Shown piece by piece: positions 7,949 to 19,176 of a stretch of DNA of 64,000 nt. The position numbers were made by a program, and so were the translations under genes. Under the pieces are notes generated by a model. It was given only the letters and a program-made list of their open reading frames with translations. It was not told the DNA's origin and ran no database searches. Origin of the DNA: Crossiella sp. CA-258035 (GTDB lineage: Bacteria > Actinomycetota > Actinomycetes > Mycobacteriales > Pseudonocardiaceae); NCBI RefSeq assembly GCF_030064675.1, contig NZ_CP116413.1, forward strand, positions 4,186,001-4,250,000, in the 5' to 3' direction. How positions within the stretch are numbered: the stretch's first letter is position 1; every line of letters starts with the position of its first letter.

Positions 7949-8377
7949 GTGCCCACCACTACGGACTTCGAGCGCATGTTGCGCGGGGTGTCACTGCGCG
8001 TGACGCGGCCCCGGCTCGCGGTGCTGTCCGCGGTGCACGAGCACCCGCACGCCGACACGGACTCGATCCTCGGTGTCGTGCGGGCCGACCTCGGGGCGGT
8101 GTCCCACCAGGCCGTGTACGACGTGCTGCGCGCGCTCACCACGGCCGGACTGCTGCGGCGGATCGAACCGCCGGGGCTGGTGGCCCGCTACGAGGCGCGC
8201 GTGGGGGACAACCACCACCACCTCGTGTGCCGGTCCTGTGGCGCGATCGTCGATGTGGACTGCGCCGTCGGCGAGGCGCCCTGCCTGACCGCCACCGAGG
8301 ACCACGGCTTCGCCATCGACGAGGCCGAGGTCATCTACTGGGGCGTGTGCCCCGACTGTTCCACCACCAGTTCCTGA
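7949..8377 (+). CDS. furA: FurA-type redox/metal repressor of katG
   Basis: A 142-residue Fur-family regulator. The N-terminal winged helix contains LRVTRPRLAVLSAV and GAVSHQAVYDVLRALTTAGLLRRI, the Fur DNA-recognition region; the C-terminal dimer domain has the metal-binding HHHLVCRSCG and a second CPDC pair near the end. GTG at 7949 is preferred over the ATG at 7931 because the promoter places the 5' end there and the family starts just before the DNA-binding domain. It lies 29 bases upstream of katG in one transcription unit. By family knowledge it represses its own promoter and katG, and is released by peroxide. Confidence 0.9.
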   Translation: MPTTTDFERMLRGVSLRVTRPRLAVLSAVHEHPHADTDSILGVVRADLGAVSHQAVYDVLRALTTAGLLRRIEPPGLVARYEARVGDNHHHLVCRSCGAIVDVDCAVGEAPCLTATEDHGFAIDEAEVIYWGVCPDCSTTSS

Positions 8378-8388
8378 GCACCGCTTGA

Positions 8389-10641
<2,253 letters not shown>

Positions 10642-10646
10642 GTTTG

Positions 10647-12755
10647 CTAGGCGGGGTCCGGGTCGCTGGTTGGCCCGGACCCCGTTTGCTCCTTCCAACG
10701 TGTGAACGCGTGATGGCTGGCGGGTTGGCCGGGACTGAGCACCTGATCCAGGTTGTCGAGCAGTTGCTCGAACCTGGTGATGGCCGTGGTCCGGTCATCG
10801 GCCTCGCCCCGCCAAAATGCCAGGAAGCGGCGCATGGAAAGGGTTTGTGGATGGTCGGGACCGAGCACTCGCTGCAGGCCGGGGACCAGTTGTTCGAGCG
10901 CGGTGACGGCTCCTGCTGGGTCACCCGCCAGAGCACGCCCGTGAGCCAAGTGGCTGCGGGTGAGCAGAGTCTCCGGATGGTCAGGCCCCTGGAGCCGGAG
11001 TCGGTCGGTGTGCAGCTGATCGAACGCGGCAACCGCCCCGGCCAGGTCGCCCGCCTTGGAGCGAACGTGCGCTAGGTGGTTGCGAGTGGTCAGGGTGTGG
11101 GAGTCATCCGGGCCCAGCGCCCGCTCCATGTCCGTCAGCACCTGTTCCAGCTCGGCGGTGGCCTGGTCTGGATCACCGGCCTCACTGCGCGACACGGCGA
11201 GGTTGCAGCGAGCGGTCAGGGTTTGCGGGTTGTCCGGGCCGAGCACTCGCTGTAGGTCGGGGACCAGTTGCTCGAATGTGATGACGGCTCCGGCCGGTTC
11301 ACCGATTTTGCCACGCAAACAGGCAAGGTCACCGCGGGCACTCAGGGTGTGGGGGTGATCCGGGCCAAGGCGAAGTGTGCTGGTGGCATGCAGCAGATCG
11401 CAGTAGGTGATCGCGGCGGCCAGAGACCCAGCGCCCCCCACACCCGGGCCCATCCGGGACAGCACTTCGTGTGCGTCCGGGATCCAGAGGTCGGCTTCGG
11501 CGGTGGAGTGCAGCGCGCTGGCGTTGGTGCGGAGGATCATGGCGAGGTCGGTGTCCCGCTCTACTTCCGGCCAGATTTCCAGCAGGGCGGCCGCAGCGAC
11601 CTGGGCAGCCTCGCGGTGCTGCTCGTCGCTCAGGTGTTCGCGGGTGGCGCGTTGCACCAGCGCGTGCACCCGGACTAGCTCGTCCGGGGCGATCGTGACG
11701 AGGTTGAACCGGTGCAGGCAGGCCAGGGCCGCGCGGACCTCGTCGGGAGTCGCGGCGGACAGGTGTTCGAGGGCCGAGAGTGCGGTGAACAGGGGGACCG
11801 GGATGCCGTTGGGGTCCAGCATGGCGGCCATTTCCAGGACCGGACGGGCCAGGCCGGGTGGGGCGGTCTGGTCGGCCAGCTCGATGGACAGCGACCAGGT
11901 GGCGTCCACGGTCGCCTGGTGGTCGTCCGGCAGGGACTGGCCGTCGGGCAGGGAGTCGGCCAGGCGTCTGCGCCGGTCGGCCAGCCGGGCGCGGTACTCG
12001 GCGACCGTGGTGATCAAGGGGTTGTCGGCGAGGTAGGCGGCGGCCTGGGCCAGCGCCAGGGGCAGGTGGCCGAGGTCTTGGGCCAGGGCGGTCAGCTGCT
12101 CGTGCTGGGGCAGCTTCGCGCGGAGGTAGTTCAGCGACTCGGCCGGGGTGTACTCGCCGACCGGGACGAACCGGCGGCCGTCGCCGAGCAGGGCCGCGTC
12201 GCGGCGGCGGGTGGTGACCACGGTGTGGCCGGAGGCGGTGTGCGGGGGCCACAGGCCGCGCAGGTCGGCGGGCAGCTGGAGGTCGTCGAGCACCACCAGC
12301 CACCGCTCGCCGGTGCTGGTCAGCCACTCGATCAACCGCGCCGCGCCGCGGTCGGAGTCCGGGTCGTCGATGCCGGTCAGCAGGCGCGCGGCGTCGGCGT
12401 AGGCCGAGGTGATCGCGCTGCGCGAAGCGGCGGTGACCCAGATCAGCACGTCCAGCTCGCCCGCTTGCCAGCGGGTGCGGGCGTGGTCGGCGGCCAGCTG
12501 GGTCTTGCCGACGCCGCCCAGTCCGGACACCACGCTGGTGGTGGCCGCCTGGCCCAGCTCGTCGGCCACGGCACGATTCTGGAACGCGCCCGCCCTCGGC
12601 GGCAGCACTCCGAACGCCCACGGCCGGTTGACCTGGCGCAGGGATGGCTGGTGGAGGTGGACGGCGTCGATGTGGTTGGCCTGCACCAGGTTTCCGGCCA
12701 CGTCACCCACCAGCTGGTTCTCACCAGCGGGCAGGGGGGAGTCGTGGCCGGACAT
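10647..12755 (-). CDS. STAND (NB-ARC) ATPase with C-terminal TPR repeats
   Basis: A 702-residue signal-transduction ATPase. The N-terminus carries the short peptide GNLVQANHIDAVHLH, a form of a GNVVQA...HLH motif that I recall from many actinobacterial STAND proteins. The linker FGVLPPRAGAFQNR leads into the NB-ARC domain with Walker A GLGGVGKTQ (about 85-93), Walker B LVVLDD, and sensor TTRRRDAAL. A winged-helix and helical region follows, then five 42-residue TPRs at 464-673. Such proteins sense a trigger through the repeats and oligomerise; many act in regulation or antiphage conflict. No effector nuclease or protease domain is seen. It is convergent with katG, with five bases between the stops. 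Confidence 0.82.
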   Translation of the reverse strand: MSGHDSPLPAGENQLVGDVAGNLVQANHIDAVHLHQPSLRQVNRPWAFGVLPPRAGAFQNRAVADELGQAATTSVVSGLGGVGKTQLAADHARTRWQAGELDVLIWVTAASRSAITSAYADAARLLTGIDDPDSDRGAARLIEWLTSTGERWLVVLDDLQLPADLRGLWPPHTASGHTVVTTRRRDAALLGDGRRFVPVGEYTPAESLNYLRAKLPQHEQLTALAQDLGHLPLALAQAAAYLADNPLITTVAEYRARLADRRRRLADSLPDGQSLPDDHQATVDATWSLSIELADQTAPPGLARPVLEMAAMLDPNGIPVPLFTALSALEHLSAATPDEVRAALACLHRFNLVTIAPDELVRVHALVQRATREHLSDEQHREAAQVAAAALLEIWPEVERDTDLAMILRTNASALHSTAEADLWIPDAHEVLSRMGPGVGGAGSLAAAITYCDLLHATSTLRLGPDHPHTLSARGDLACLRGKIGEPAGAVITFEQLVPDLQRVLGPDNPQTLTARCNLAVSRSEAGDPDQATAELEQVLTDMERALGPDDSHTLTTRNHLAHVRSKAGDLAGAVAAFDQLHTDRLRLQGPDHPETLLTRSHLAHGRALAGDPAGAVTALEQLVPGLQRVLGPDHPQTLSMRRFLAFWRGEADDRTTAITRFEQLLDNLDQVLSPGQPASHHAFTRWKEQTGSGPTSDPDPA
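10652..10684 (+). terminator. katG terminator inside the convergent STAND gene
   Basis: CGGGGTCCGGG (10652-10662), an 11-base loop, CCCGGACCCCG (10674-10684), then TTT. A perfect 11-bp stem starting 11 bases after the katG stop. It encodes the last codons of the convergent STAND gene (the TGSGPTSDPDP region), so one sequence serves as coding 3' end and as terminator. Confidence 0.75.
10737..11366 (-). repeat. Five tandem 42-codon TPR repeats
   Basis: Residues 464-673 of the STAND protein are five in-register 42-residue units, each opening GPD(H/N/D)(P/S)xTL and ending in a hydrophobic helix such as LVPDLQRVL. At DNA level this is a 126-bp periodicity. The units are alike enough to be prone to recombination and copy-number change, a common way for such sensors to diversify. 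Confidence 0.85.
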
Positions 12756-12819
12756 GCGGCCAATCCTCGCCCAACCATCGCGCGTGTTCGCCAGGTTCGC
12801 GTCGTTCCACTCGTTCGGC

Positions 12820-12860
12820 TGAACCGGGGCGGCGGCAGGTTGGCCCGCCGCCCCGGTTCA
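12820..12860 (-). terminator. Terminator of the chitinase operon
   Basis: TGAACCGGGGCGGCGG (12820-12835) pairs perfectly with CCGCCGCCCCGGTTCA (12845-12860) around a 9-base loop. A 16-bp GC-rich stem begins six bases past the chitinase stop on the minus strand. There is no U-run, as is common in actinomycetes. It separates the chitinases from the STAND gene. Confidence 0.8.
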
Positions 12861-12865
12861 CCTGT

Positions 12866-14959
12866 TCAGCGGGCCAGGTCCGCGGTCAAGCCGTAGGTGC
12901 GGCCGCCGAAGGTCACCCGCCAGTTGCCCGGGGTCGCGATCGGCAGGAAGTAGCGCACCTGTAGCTCCAGCGTGCGGCCCGGTGGGATCGTCCGACCGGC
13001 CGGCAGGGTGAACGAGGCGTGCTGGAAGTCGCCCTTCAACCCGCCGATGTTCGGGCCGGTGTGGCCCTTGCGGGTCACGGTCAGGCCGAAGCCGGACTGG
13101 TCGTTCATGCTGCCGGGGGCGCTGGTGCCGTAGTCGAACTCCACCTTCGCCCCGGCCGGGATGGTGGTCGTCGACCGGTTGGTCAGGCGCACCCTCGGCG
13201 TGATCGGGTAGTTGGCGTCCCCCAGGGCGAAACCGGTCAGCTCCACGCCCACGTCCAGCACATCCGCCGGTCGGGGAGTGGCGGACTTGGTGTTGCCGTA
13301 GGGGGCCGCGCCGCGCAGGCCGTCGTTGATCGTGGTGATCAGGTCCTGGCCCATCTGGTACTGCCCGGTCTTGGCGTCCCAGGCCGAGTCACCGGCCAGC
13401 TCCCAGATCATCAGGCCGCCGATGCCCTTGTCCGCCACGTACTTCGCCTTGGCCGCCAGGGACTGTTCGTCCTCTGTGGACAGGAACACCTTCTTCTGCT
13501 CGTTCCACAGCCAGGGGGAGACCAGGGTGCTGTCGTAGTTGCGGGCATAGGTGCCGGTGAGCTGGTTCTTGGGGTCCTTGGGGTCGAGTCCGTAGGCCTC
13601 CAGGTAGTCGGGGGTGATGCCTTCTTCGAGGTTCTTGGCGTGCCACATGGGGTTCACGCCGGAGGGGACCTCGTCACCGGCGGCGGTCTCGTCGTGCCAC
13701 AGGTTGTCGATGCCGACCGCGCCGTTGCCGCAGGGCACCTTCGAGCCGACGCTGGATCCGGTGCCGGGCGGGCACTTCGTCTGGTCCGGTAGCGGCGCGG
13801 TGCCCCACAAACCGTTGGTGCCACCGGAAACGCCCTGCCAGCCCCTGGTGTAGAAGGGCACGCCGAGGTTGATCCGGCCTGCTGACATGGCGCCGCGGAA
13901 GTAGTGGTAGGCCCAGTCGGTGTTGAGGTGTCCGATGCCCTCGTACTGTGGAGTCGTGTAGACCTCCCAGAACTTGAGCTCGGCGTCCTTGCCGTCGTCG
14001 AAGAGCGCGGCGTTCGGACCGGCGTACTGGTTCCAGGAGCCGTGCAGGTCGTAGGTCATCAGGTTGGCGAAGTCCAGGTGCTGGGTCACCTGGTAGGTCT
14101 CCGCGCCGCGCAGCAGCCAGCCGGAGGCCGACACCGCGGCGGTGAGCAGGTAGTGCTTGCCGTCGGCCGCGCTGGCGGTGTCCAGCTTCTCCCGCAACGT
14201 CTTCATCAGCGCGACGTAGCCCTTCATCAGCTCGCCGCGCCGGGCGTTGGAGATCCAGTAGTCGTCCGGGTTGCCCGCGAACGGAGCCGAGGTGGCGTAC
14301 TCGTAGTCGATGTCCGCCCCGTCGAAACCGTAGCTGCGCAGGAAGGTCACCACCGAGTCGGCGAAGGTGTCGATCGCCGCCTGGGTCTGGGTCAGCTTGT
14401 AGAAGCCGCCGGTGGCGTCCCGGGTGCCGTCCGGGCGCAGGATGCCACCGGACTCCGCCCAGCCGCCGACCGAGATCATCGTGCGCACCGTGGGGTGTTG
14501 CTTCTTGTGCTTGGTGAGCTGGTTGAAATGTCCCTTGTACGGCAGCGAGGGATCCATCTCCGCGCCCGGCACGCCCGGCCATTCCATGCCGGTGTGCGGG
14601 TTGTCCGGACCGTCCGGGCCGACCGAGATCCGGTTGTCCGTGCCGACGTGGGCGAAGGCGTGGTTGATGTGGGTCACCTTGTCCCACGGGATGTTGTGCG
14701 CCAGGTAGGACGGCGCGCCGTTGCGGCCGGTGCGCCAGCTGGTGAAGTAGCCGATCACGCGCCGGGAGTGCGCGCCCATCTTCTCCCGGCCCTGCGCGTC
14801 GTAGACCGTGCAGTAGGGCACGGTGACGCCCGGTTTCTGGTACAGGCCATCAGGCCGGCAGTCCTCGGCCGCGGGGCCGGGCTGGGCGGTGGCGACGGGT
14901 GCGACGGCCGCGGCCGCGAGCAGGGTGAGCGCGGCCGCCAGCGCGCCCCAGCCCCTCAT
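12866..14959 (-). CDS. Secreted GH18 chitinase with C-terminal chitinase-C-like domain
   Basis: A 697-residue secreted enzyme: signal peptide over residues 1-25 (cleavage likely after ATA), then a GH18 barrel with VRTMISVGGW and the catalytic DGADIDYE, E220 being the acid. The last about 130 residues, from DVLDVGVELTGFAL, form a beta-rich module resembling the chitinase-C/accessory domain. GH18 enzymes cleave chitin by substrate-assisted retention. The ATG overlaps the stop of the upstream chitinase gene (ATGA), so both are translated together; one may act as exo- and the other as endo-enzyme. Followed by a 16-bp terminator hairpin. Confidence 0.92.
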   Translation of the reverse strand: MRGWGALAAALTLLAAAAVAPVATAQPGPAAEDCRPDGLYQKPGVTVPYCTVYDAQGREKMGAHSRRVIGYFTSWRTGRNGAPSYLAHNIPWDKVTHINHAFAHVGTDNRISVGPDGPDNPHTGMEWPGVPGAEMDPSLPYKGHFNQLTKHKKQHPTVRTMISVGGWAESGGILRPDGTRDATGGFYKLTQTQAAIDTFADSVVTFLRSYGFDGADIDYEYATSAPFAGNPDDYWISNARRGELMKGYVALMKTLREKLDTASAADGKHYLLTAAVSASGWLLRGAETYQVTQHLDFANLMTYDLHGSWNQYAGPNAALFDDGKDAELKFWEVYTTPQYEGIGHLNTDWAYHYFRGAMSAGRINLGVPFYTRGWQGVSGGTNGLWGTAPLPDQTKCPPGTGSSVGSKVPCGNGAVGIDNLWHDETAAGDEVPSGVNPMWHAKNLEEGITPDYLEAYGLDPKDPKNQLTGTYARNYDSTLVSPWLWNEQKKVFLSTEDEQSLAAKAKYVADKGIGGLMIWELAGDSAWDAKTGQYQMGQDLITTINDGLRGAAPYGNTKSATPRPADVLDVGVELTGFALGDANYPITPRVRLTNRSTTTIPAGAKVEFDYGTSAPGSMNDQSGFGLTVTRKGHTGPNIGGLKGDFQHASFTLPAGRTIPPGRTLELQVRYFLPIATPGNWRVTFGGRTYGLTADLAR

Positions 14960-16356
14960 CGCCTGCCCCCGGTCAGGCCCTCGCGCATCGCGCGGGAGAG
15001 CGTGCCGTCGTCCTCGGCCAGGTTCCAGGCGAACGCGCCGCCCAGGCCCTGTTCCTTGATGTAGGCGGTCTTGCGGGCGATTGTCGTCTCGTCGTCGAAG
15101 GACCAGAAGTCGGTGCCGTCATAGCCCCAGGTGGCGATCGCGGTGTCGTCGTGGAAGATCTGCGAAGGGTCCAATGTGGACTTCAGGTTGCGGTAGCCGC
15201 GCACCCCCGGCTCCTCGGGGAAGTCCCCGGTCGCCGGTCCCTGCGCGGACTGGTACAGGCCGTTGGCCCCGCCGTCCTCGACACCGGTCCAGCCCCTGCC
15301 GTAGAAGGGAATGCCGATGAGGATCTTGCTCGCCGGCACCCCGGCGTCGCGGTAGATCTTGACCGCCTGCTCGACGCTGAACCGGCTCGCCGGCGGGTTC
15401 GGGTCCTTGGGGTCCTCGTGGATGTTGGCCTGGTGACCGGTCCGGTTCGGCTCCCAGGACGAGCCGTGGAAGTCGTAGCCCTGCAGGTTGGCGAAGTCCA
15501 GGTAGCTGAAGATCTGGTCCAGCTCCAGGCCGCGGTCGATCTTGGCCGGGTCGGAGGCGGTGAACGCGGTCAGCAGCATGCCCTTGCGCACCGCGTCCAG
15601 CTGGGTGCGGAACTCCTTGAGCAGCAAGGTGAAGTTCTGCTTGTCGTTGGGATCGACGTGGTTGACCTCAAGGCCGCCACCGCCCGGGTACTCCCAGTCC
15701 AGGTCGAAGCCGTCGAAGATGTCGGCCCCGGTGCCCGTGCCACCGGCGGGTTTGCCGGTGCCCCAGTCGTCGCGGACCGGCAGGTTGCCGCGGATGTAGA
15801 GGTCGACGCAGGAGCGGACGAACTTCTTGCGCGCGGCGTCGGTCTTGGCCACGTCGGCGAAGAACTTGGAGAAGGACCAGCCGCCGATGGACATCAGCAC
15901 CTTCAGCCCGGGGTGCTTGGCCTTGAGCTTCTTGAGCTGGTTGAAGTTGCCGCGCAGCTTCGCCGAGGGGTTGTCGGCCACGCCGTCCACCGACTGCTCG
16001 GCGGTGATCACCCGCTGGTAGTTGGCGTGCGCGTCACCCGCGTTGTCCTTCGGGTAGTCCGGATCGGTGGGGTTGCCCACCGAGGCGGTGTTCTCGAAGC
16101 AGGTGAGGTTGGTGGCGTGGATGTTGGCGAAGGCGTAGTTGAGCACGGTCAGCCCGTCGGCCGAGCCGTTCTTCTCGATGTGGCCGAGGTGGACGTTGCG
16201 GCCGTACACCGCCCACTGCGGGTAGTAGTTCACCACGTGCGGCGCGGCCGCCGGGGCAGGGGGTTGAGCGGCTGAGGCAGGCGCGGTGAGACCGGCCAGG
16301 GCCAGTCCGGCCGCGGCCGAGGCGGTCAGGAACCGCCGGAATGCAGGGGATCGCAT
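14956..16356 (-). CDS. Secreted GH18 chitinase
   Basis: A 466-residue secreted enzyme with a signal peptide (residues 1-30, ending TAPASAA) and a single GH18 domain. LKVLMSIGGWSFSKFF and DGFDLDWEYP are the two family signatures; E222 is the catalytic acid. The insertion with GIPFYGRGWTGV and the late FAWNLAEDDG strand are typical of the ChiA/ChiC (subfamily A) type with a deep, often processive cleft. It is the first gene of a two-gene operon with the larger chitinase. A DasR-like operator lies 23 bases upstream of the start, so induction by N-acetylglucosamine-derived signals is expected. Confidence 0.93.
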   Translation of the reverse strand: MRSPAFRRFLTASAAAGLALAGLTAPASAAQPPAPAAAPHVVNYYPQWAVYGRNVHLGHIEKNGSADGLTVLNYAFANIHATNLTCFENTASVGNPTDPDYPKDNAGDAHANYQRVITAEQSVDGVADNPSAKLRGNFNQLKKLKAKHPGLKVLMSIGGWSFSKFFADVAKTDAARKKFVRSCVDLYIRGNLPVRDDWGTGKPAGGTGTGADIFDGFDLDWEYPGGGGLEVNHVDPNDKQNFTLLLKEFRTQLDAVRKGMLLTAFTASDPAKIDRGLELDQIFSYLDFANLQGYDFHGSSWEPNRTGHQANIHEDPKDPNPPASRFSVEQAVKIYRDAGVPASKILIGIPFYGRGWTGVEDGGANGLYQSAQGPATGDFPEEPGVRGYRNLKSTLDPSQIFHDDTAIATWGYDGTDFWSFDDETTIARKTAYIKEQGLGGAFAWNLAEDDGTLSRAMREGLTGGRR

Positions 16357-16378
16357 GCAGTCTCCTAGAGGGAGCCCG

Positions 16379-16394
16379 AGTGGTCTGAACCATT
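16379..16394 (-). promoter_or_regulatory. DasR-like operator (dre site)
   Basis: AGTGGTCTGAACCATT matches the 16-bp dre consensus A(C/G)TGGTCTAGACCA(C/G)T at 13 positions. It lies between the chitinase start at 16356 and the LuxR stop at 16432. DasR represses chitin and GlcNAc genes in Streptomyces and related genera, so the site fits its neighbour. The rest of the 75-base gap holds no obvious gene. Confidence 0.65.
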
Positions 16395-16431
16395 ACTGGC
16401 TCCCACGATCAACCCTGGAGACCCCGGCAGG

Positions 16432-19176
16432 CTATGTCACTTCCCCATCCACCGGTCTAATGCGCCCTCCGGGTGACCGGCGCAGCGCGGCGACCAGCTG
16501 GGCGCGCGAGCGGACGCCGACCTTGCGGTAGATCCGGGTGAGCCTGCCCTCGACCGTCTTGACGCTGAGGAACAGCCGGGTGGCCGCCTCCCGGTTGCCC
16601 AGCCCCTCGGCCACCAGCGCGGCCAGCTCGGCCTCGGCCGCGGTCAGCCCGCGCACGGCGGGCCGGATCGCGGCCGGGGAGCCCAGGCGGTCCAGCTCGG
16701 TGGCGGCCAGCGCGGCCCACGGGCGGGCTCCGCGCTGCTGGAAGGCGGTCAGCGCCGCGCGCACCGCCGACCGGGCGGCCGGGCCCCGGCGGCGGCTGCG
16801 TTCCAGCCTGCCCAGCGCCAGCAGGGTGCGGCCGTGCTCGATCGGCAGGCCCAGTGCGGCGAAGCGCTCGCCCGCGCCGGTGAGCAGCCCGGCCGCGCCA
16901 TCGAGGTCGCGCCGCGCGATCCGCACCAGGGCCTCGGCCCGGTCCAGCGCGGCCAGCACACCCGGCCGGTCCAGGGCGAGGGCCTGGTGCCGGGTGCGTT
17001 CGACCAGGGTGGCGGCCGCGGCCGGATCGCCCGCGCCGACCAGGGCTTCGGCCAGTTCGCCGTGCCAGCGCAGCACGGAGGGGTCGGCGATCTGCTGCGC
17101 GGTCTCCAGCACGCGCACCCGCTCCAGCGCGGCCACCGCCCGCGCGGCCTCGCCGGTGGCCAGCTCGACCGTGCCGAGCACCAGCAGACTGCGCGGCAGG
17201 AACACCACGTCGCCCTCCTCCTCGGCCGCCGCCGCGCCGAGACGGGCCAGCCGGGCGGCTCTGGCGAACTCGCCACCCGCGGACTCGGCGACGGCCATGG
17301 CGTACCAGGACAGTCCGGGGGCCGCGCCCGCCTCGCTGAGCACCCCGGTGAGCCGCCGCGCGTGCTCGATGGCGGCCCGGCAGTGCCCGGCGCGGGCCTC
17401 CAGCTCGACCAGGCAGCGCAGCACCTCGGCCAGCTGGGTGGTCGCCCCGGAGTGCGCCACCGGGTGTTGCAGCAGCGCCAGCAGTTCTTCCCTCGCGGCG
17501 TCCAGGCGGTCGTCGAAGAAGGCGTGCCGGGCGGCCAGGAACCGCGCGGACACCGCGGGCGCGCACTCCAGGGCCCTGGCCAGGGTTCGTTCGGCGGCCG
17601 GGTCGCCGAGTCCGCGCTGCATCCTCGCCCGCATCAGCAGGGCCAGTTCCAGGGTGCGCGCCGGGCCGCGGCCGGTGGCCAGCGCGGCGGCGAGCCCGGC
17701 CTCCTCGGCGGCGCGGCGGGTGTCGCCGTCGGCGATGTGCGCCTTGATCGCCGTGCGCAGGTGCACCTCGGCCAGCAGTTCCGGATCATCGCCTGCTTCC
17801 TCGCGGGCCTTGGCCAGCACCTCCTCGGTGCCGCCCAGCCGCTGGCAGGCCGCGTCGAGCAGGGCCAGCCGGACCCGCACCCGGTCGGCGGGCCGGTGCG
17901 CGTGCGGCAGCACCCGGTGCGCGGCCGCCCTGGCCAGGTCGGACCGGCCGGCCGCGCCCGCGTCGATGGCCGCCGCGAGCAGGCAGGCCACCAGTTCGGC
18001 GTGTTCACCAGGGGGCAGCCGGCGGGCGGCGAGCAGACCCAGCTCGGCCGCGAAGGCATGCGCGCCACGGGTTCTGGACTCCTCGGCGGCCGCGCGCAGC
18101 CGCCGCGCCAGCGCCCGGTCGGGCTCCTGGTGCGCGTGCGCCTGGTGCCAGACCGCGGCCACCGGATCGTCCACCGCGTCGGCCAGCCGGGCGTGCGCCC
18201 GCGCCCTGGCGTCCGGTCCGGCGTCGGCGGCCAGCACCAGCGGGATGGCCGCGGCGGTGAACCGGATCTCCTCGTGCCGCACCCGCAGCAGCCGCGCCGC
18301 CTCGGCGGTGGCCAGCTCCTCGGCGGCCAGGCCGGGGCGGATGCGGTTGAGCACGGTCACCGTCGGGTCCCGGCACAGCGCGGCCAGCACCGCGCAGCGC
18401 CGCACCGGATCGCCGATCTCGTTGAGCCACAACCGGATCAGTTCGCGTGCGCCAGGGGAGGGGGACAGCGGTTCCGGGGGCAGCGCGGCCCGGCCACCGG
18501 CCAGCAGCGCGCGGGTGAGCTCCACCGCCAGCGCCGGGTTGCCGCCGCTGTGCGCGAGCACCTGGCCGGTCCACCGGTGCGGCAGGCCGAGGCCGGTGAC
18601 CAGGTCCACCAGCGCGTCCGGGGTCAGCGCGGGCATCGGCACCGGCCAGCTCTCCTGGCACAGCTCGTGCCCGGCCACCGGGGCGGTGGCCCTGCGCTCG
18701 GTGGTGAGCAGCCGCAGACCGGGCGAGCGCACCGCCCGCAGCGCGCCGCGCAGGGCGTCCCGGCTGTCCGGGTCCAGCCACTGCACGCCGTCGAGCACCA
18801 CCAGCACCCCGTCCCGCGTGGCCAAGGCGTCCAGGAGTTCGGCCAGGGCAAGGCGCACCGCCAGGGGGTCCGTTCCCCTGGCGGGCGCCGGGCCGCGGCG
18901 CACCAGCGCCGACAGCACCTCCCTGCGGTCCCCGGTGACCATCGCCAGCGACGGCGGAGCCAGCGAGGTGAGCAGCTCCGCCAGTCCACTGTGGACGATC
19001 GCCGGGTCTTCGGCGCAGGGGCTGGAGCGCATCACCAGTGCGCCGCCCCTGGCCGCCGCGGCGGCCACCCCGTGGGCCACCGCGGTCTTGCCGGAGCCCG
19101 CCGGTCCGAACAGCGCCACCCGGCCGTGCCGGTGCAGCGCCGCGAGTAGGTCCGGCAGGGGCTCCGTTCCGCTCAC
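16432..19176 (-). CDS. Large ATP-binding LuxR-family regulator (LAL/MalT-like)
   Basis: A 914-residue regulator. An AAA/STAND-type domain opens the protein with Walker A FGPAGSGKTAV (about residues 25-35) and Walker B LVVLDGVQWLD; a long alpha-helical TPR-like region follows, and the C-terminus is a LuxR helix-turn-helix with LTAAEAELAALVAEG and TRLFLSVKTVEGRLTRIYRKVGV. GTG at 19176 overlaps the LysR stop (GTGA), so the pair is translationally coupled; the open frame upstream is the LysR gene in another frame. LAL regulators are ligand- and ATP-dependent activators, often in secondary metabolism or sugar uptake. It lies just upstream of the chitinases on the same strand and may read through into them. 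Confidence 0.85.
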   Translation of the reverse strand: MSGTEPLPDLLAALHRHGRVALFGPAGSGKTAVAHGVAAAAARGGALVMRSSPCAEDPAIVHSGLAELLTSLAPPSLAMVTGDRREVLSALVRRGPAPARGTDPLAVRLALAELLDALATRDGVLVVLDGVQWLDPDSRDALRGALRAVRSPGLRLLTTERRATAPVAGHELCQESWPVPMPALTPDALVDLVTGLGLPHRWTGQVLAHSGGNPALAVELTRALLAGGRAALPPEPLSPSPGARELIRLWLNEIGDPVRRCAVLAALCRDPTVTVLNRIRPGLAAEELATAEAARLLRVRHEEIRFTAAAIPLVLAADAGPDARARAHARLADAVDDPVAAVWHQAHAHQEPDRALARRLRAAAEESRTRGAHAFAAELGLLAARRLPPGEHAELVACLLAAAIDAGAAGRSDLARAAAHRVLPHAHRPADRVRVRLALLDAACQRLGGTEEVLAKAREEAGDDPELLAEVHLRTAIKAHIADGDTRRAAEEAGLAAALATGRGPARTLELALLMRARMQRGLGDPAAERTLARALECAPAVSARFLAARHAFFDDRLDAAREELLALLQHPVAHSGATTQLAEVLRCLVELEARAGHCRAAIEHARRLTGVLSEAGAAPGLSWYAMAVAESAGGEFARAARLARLGAAAAEEEGDVVFLPRSLLVLGTVELATGEAARAVAALERVRVLETAQQIADPSVLRWHGELAEALVGAGDPAAAATLVERTRHQALALDRPGVLAALDRAEALVRIARRDLDGAAGLLTGAGERFAALGLPIEHGRTLLALGRLERSRRRGPAARSAVRAALTAFQQRGARPWAALAATELDRLGSPAAIRPAVRGLTAAEAELAALVAEGLGNREAATRLFLSVKTVEGRLTRIYRKVGVRSRAQLVAALRRSPGGRIRPVDGEVT

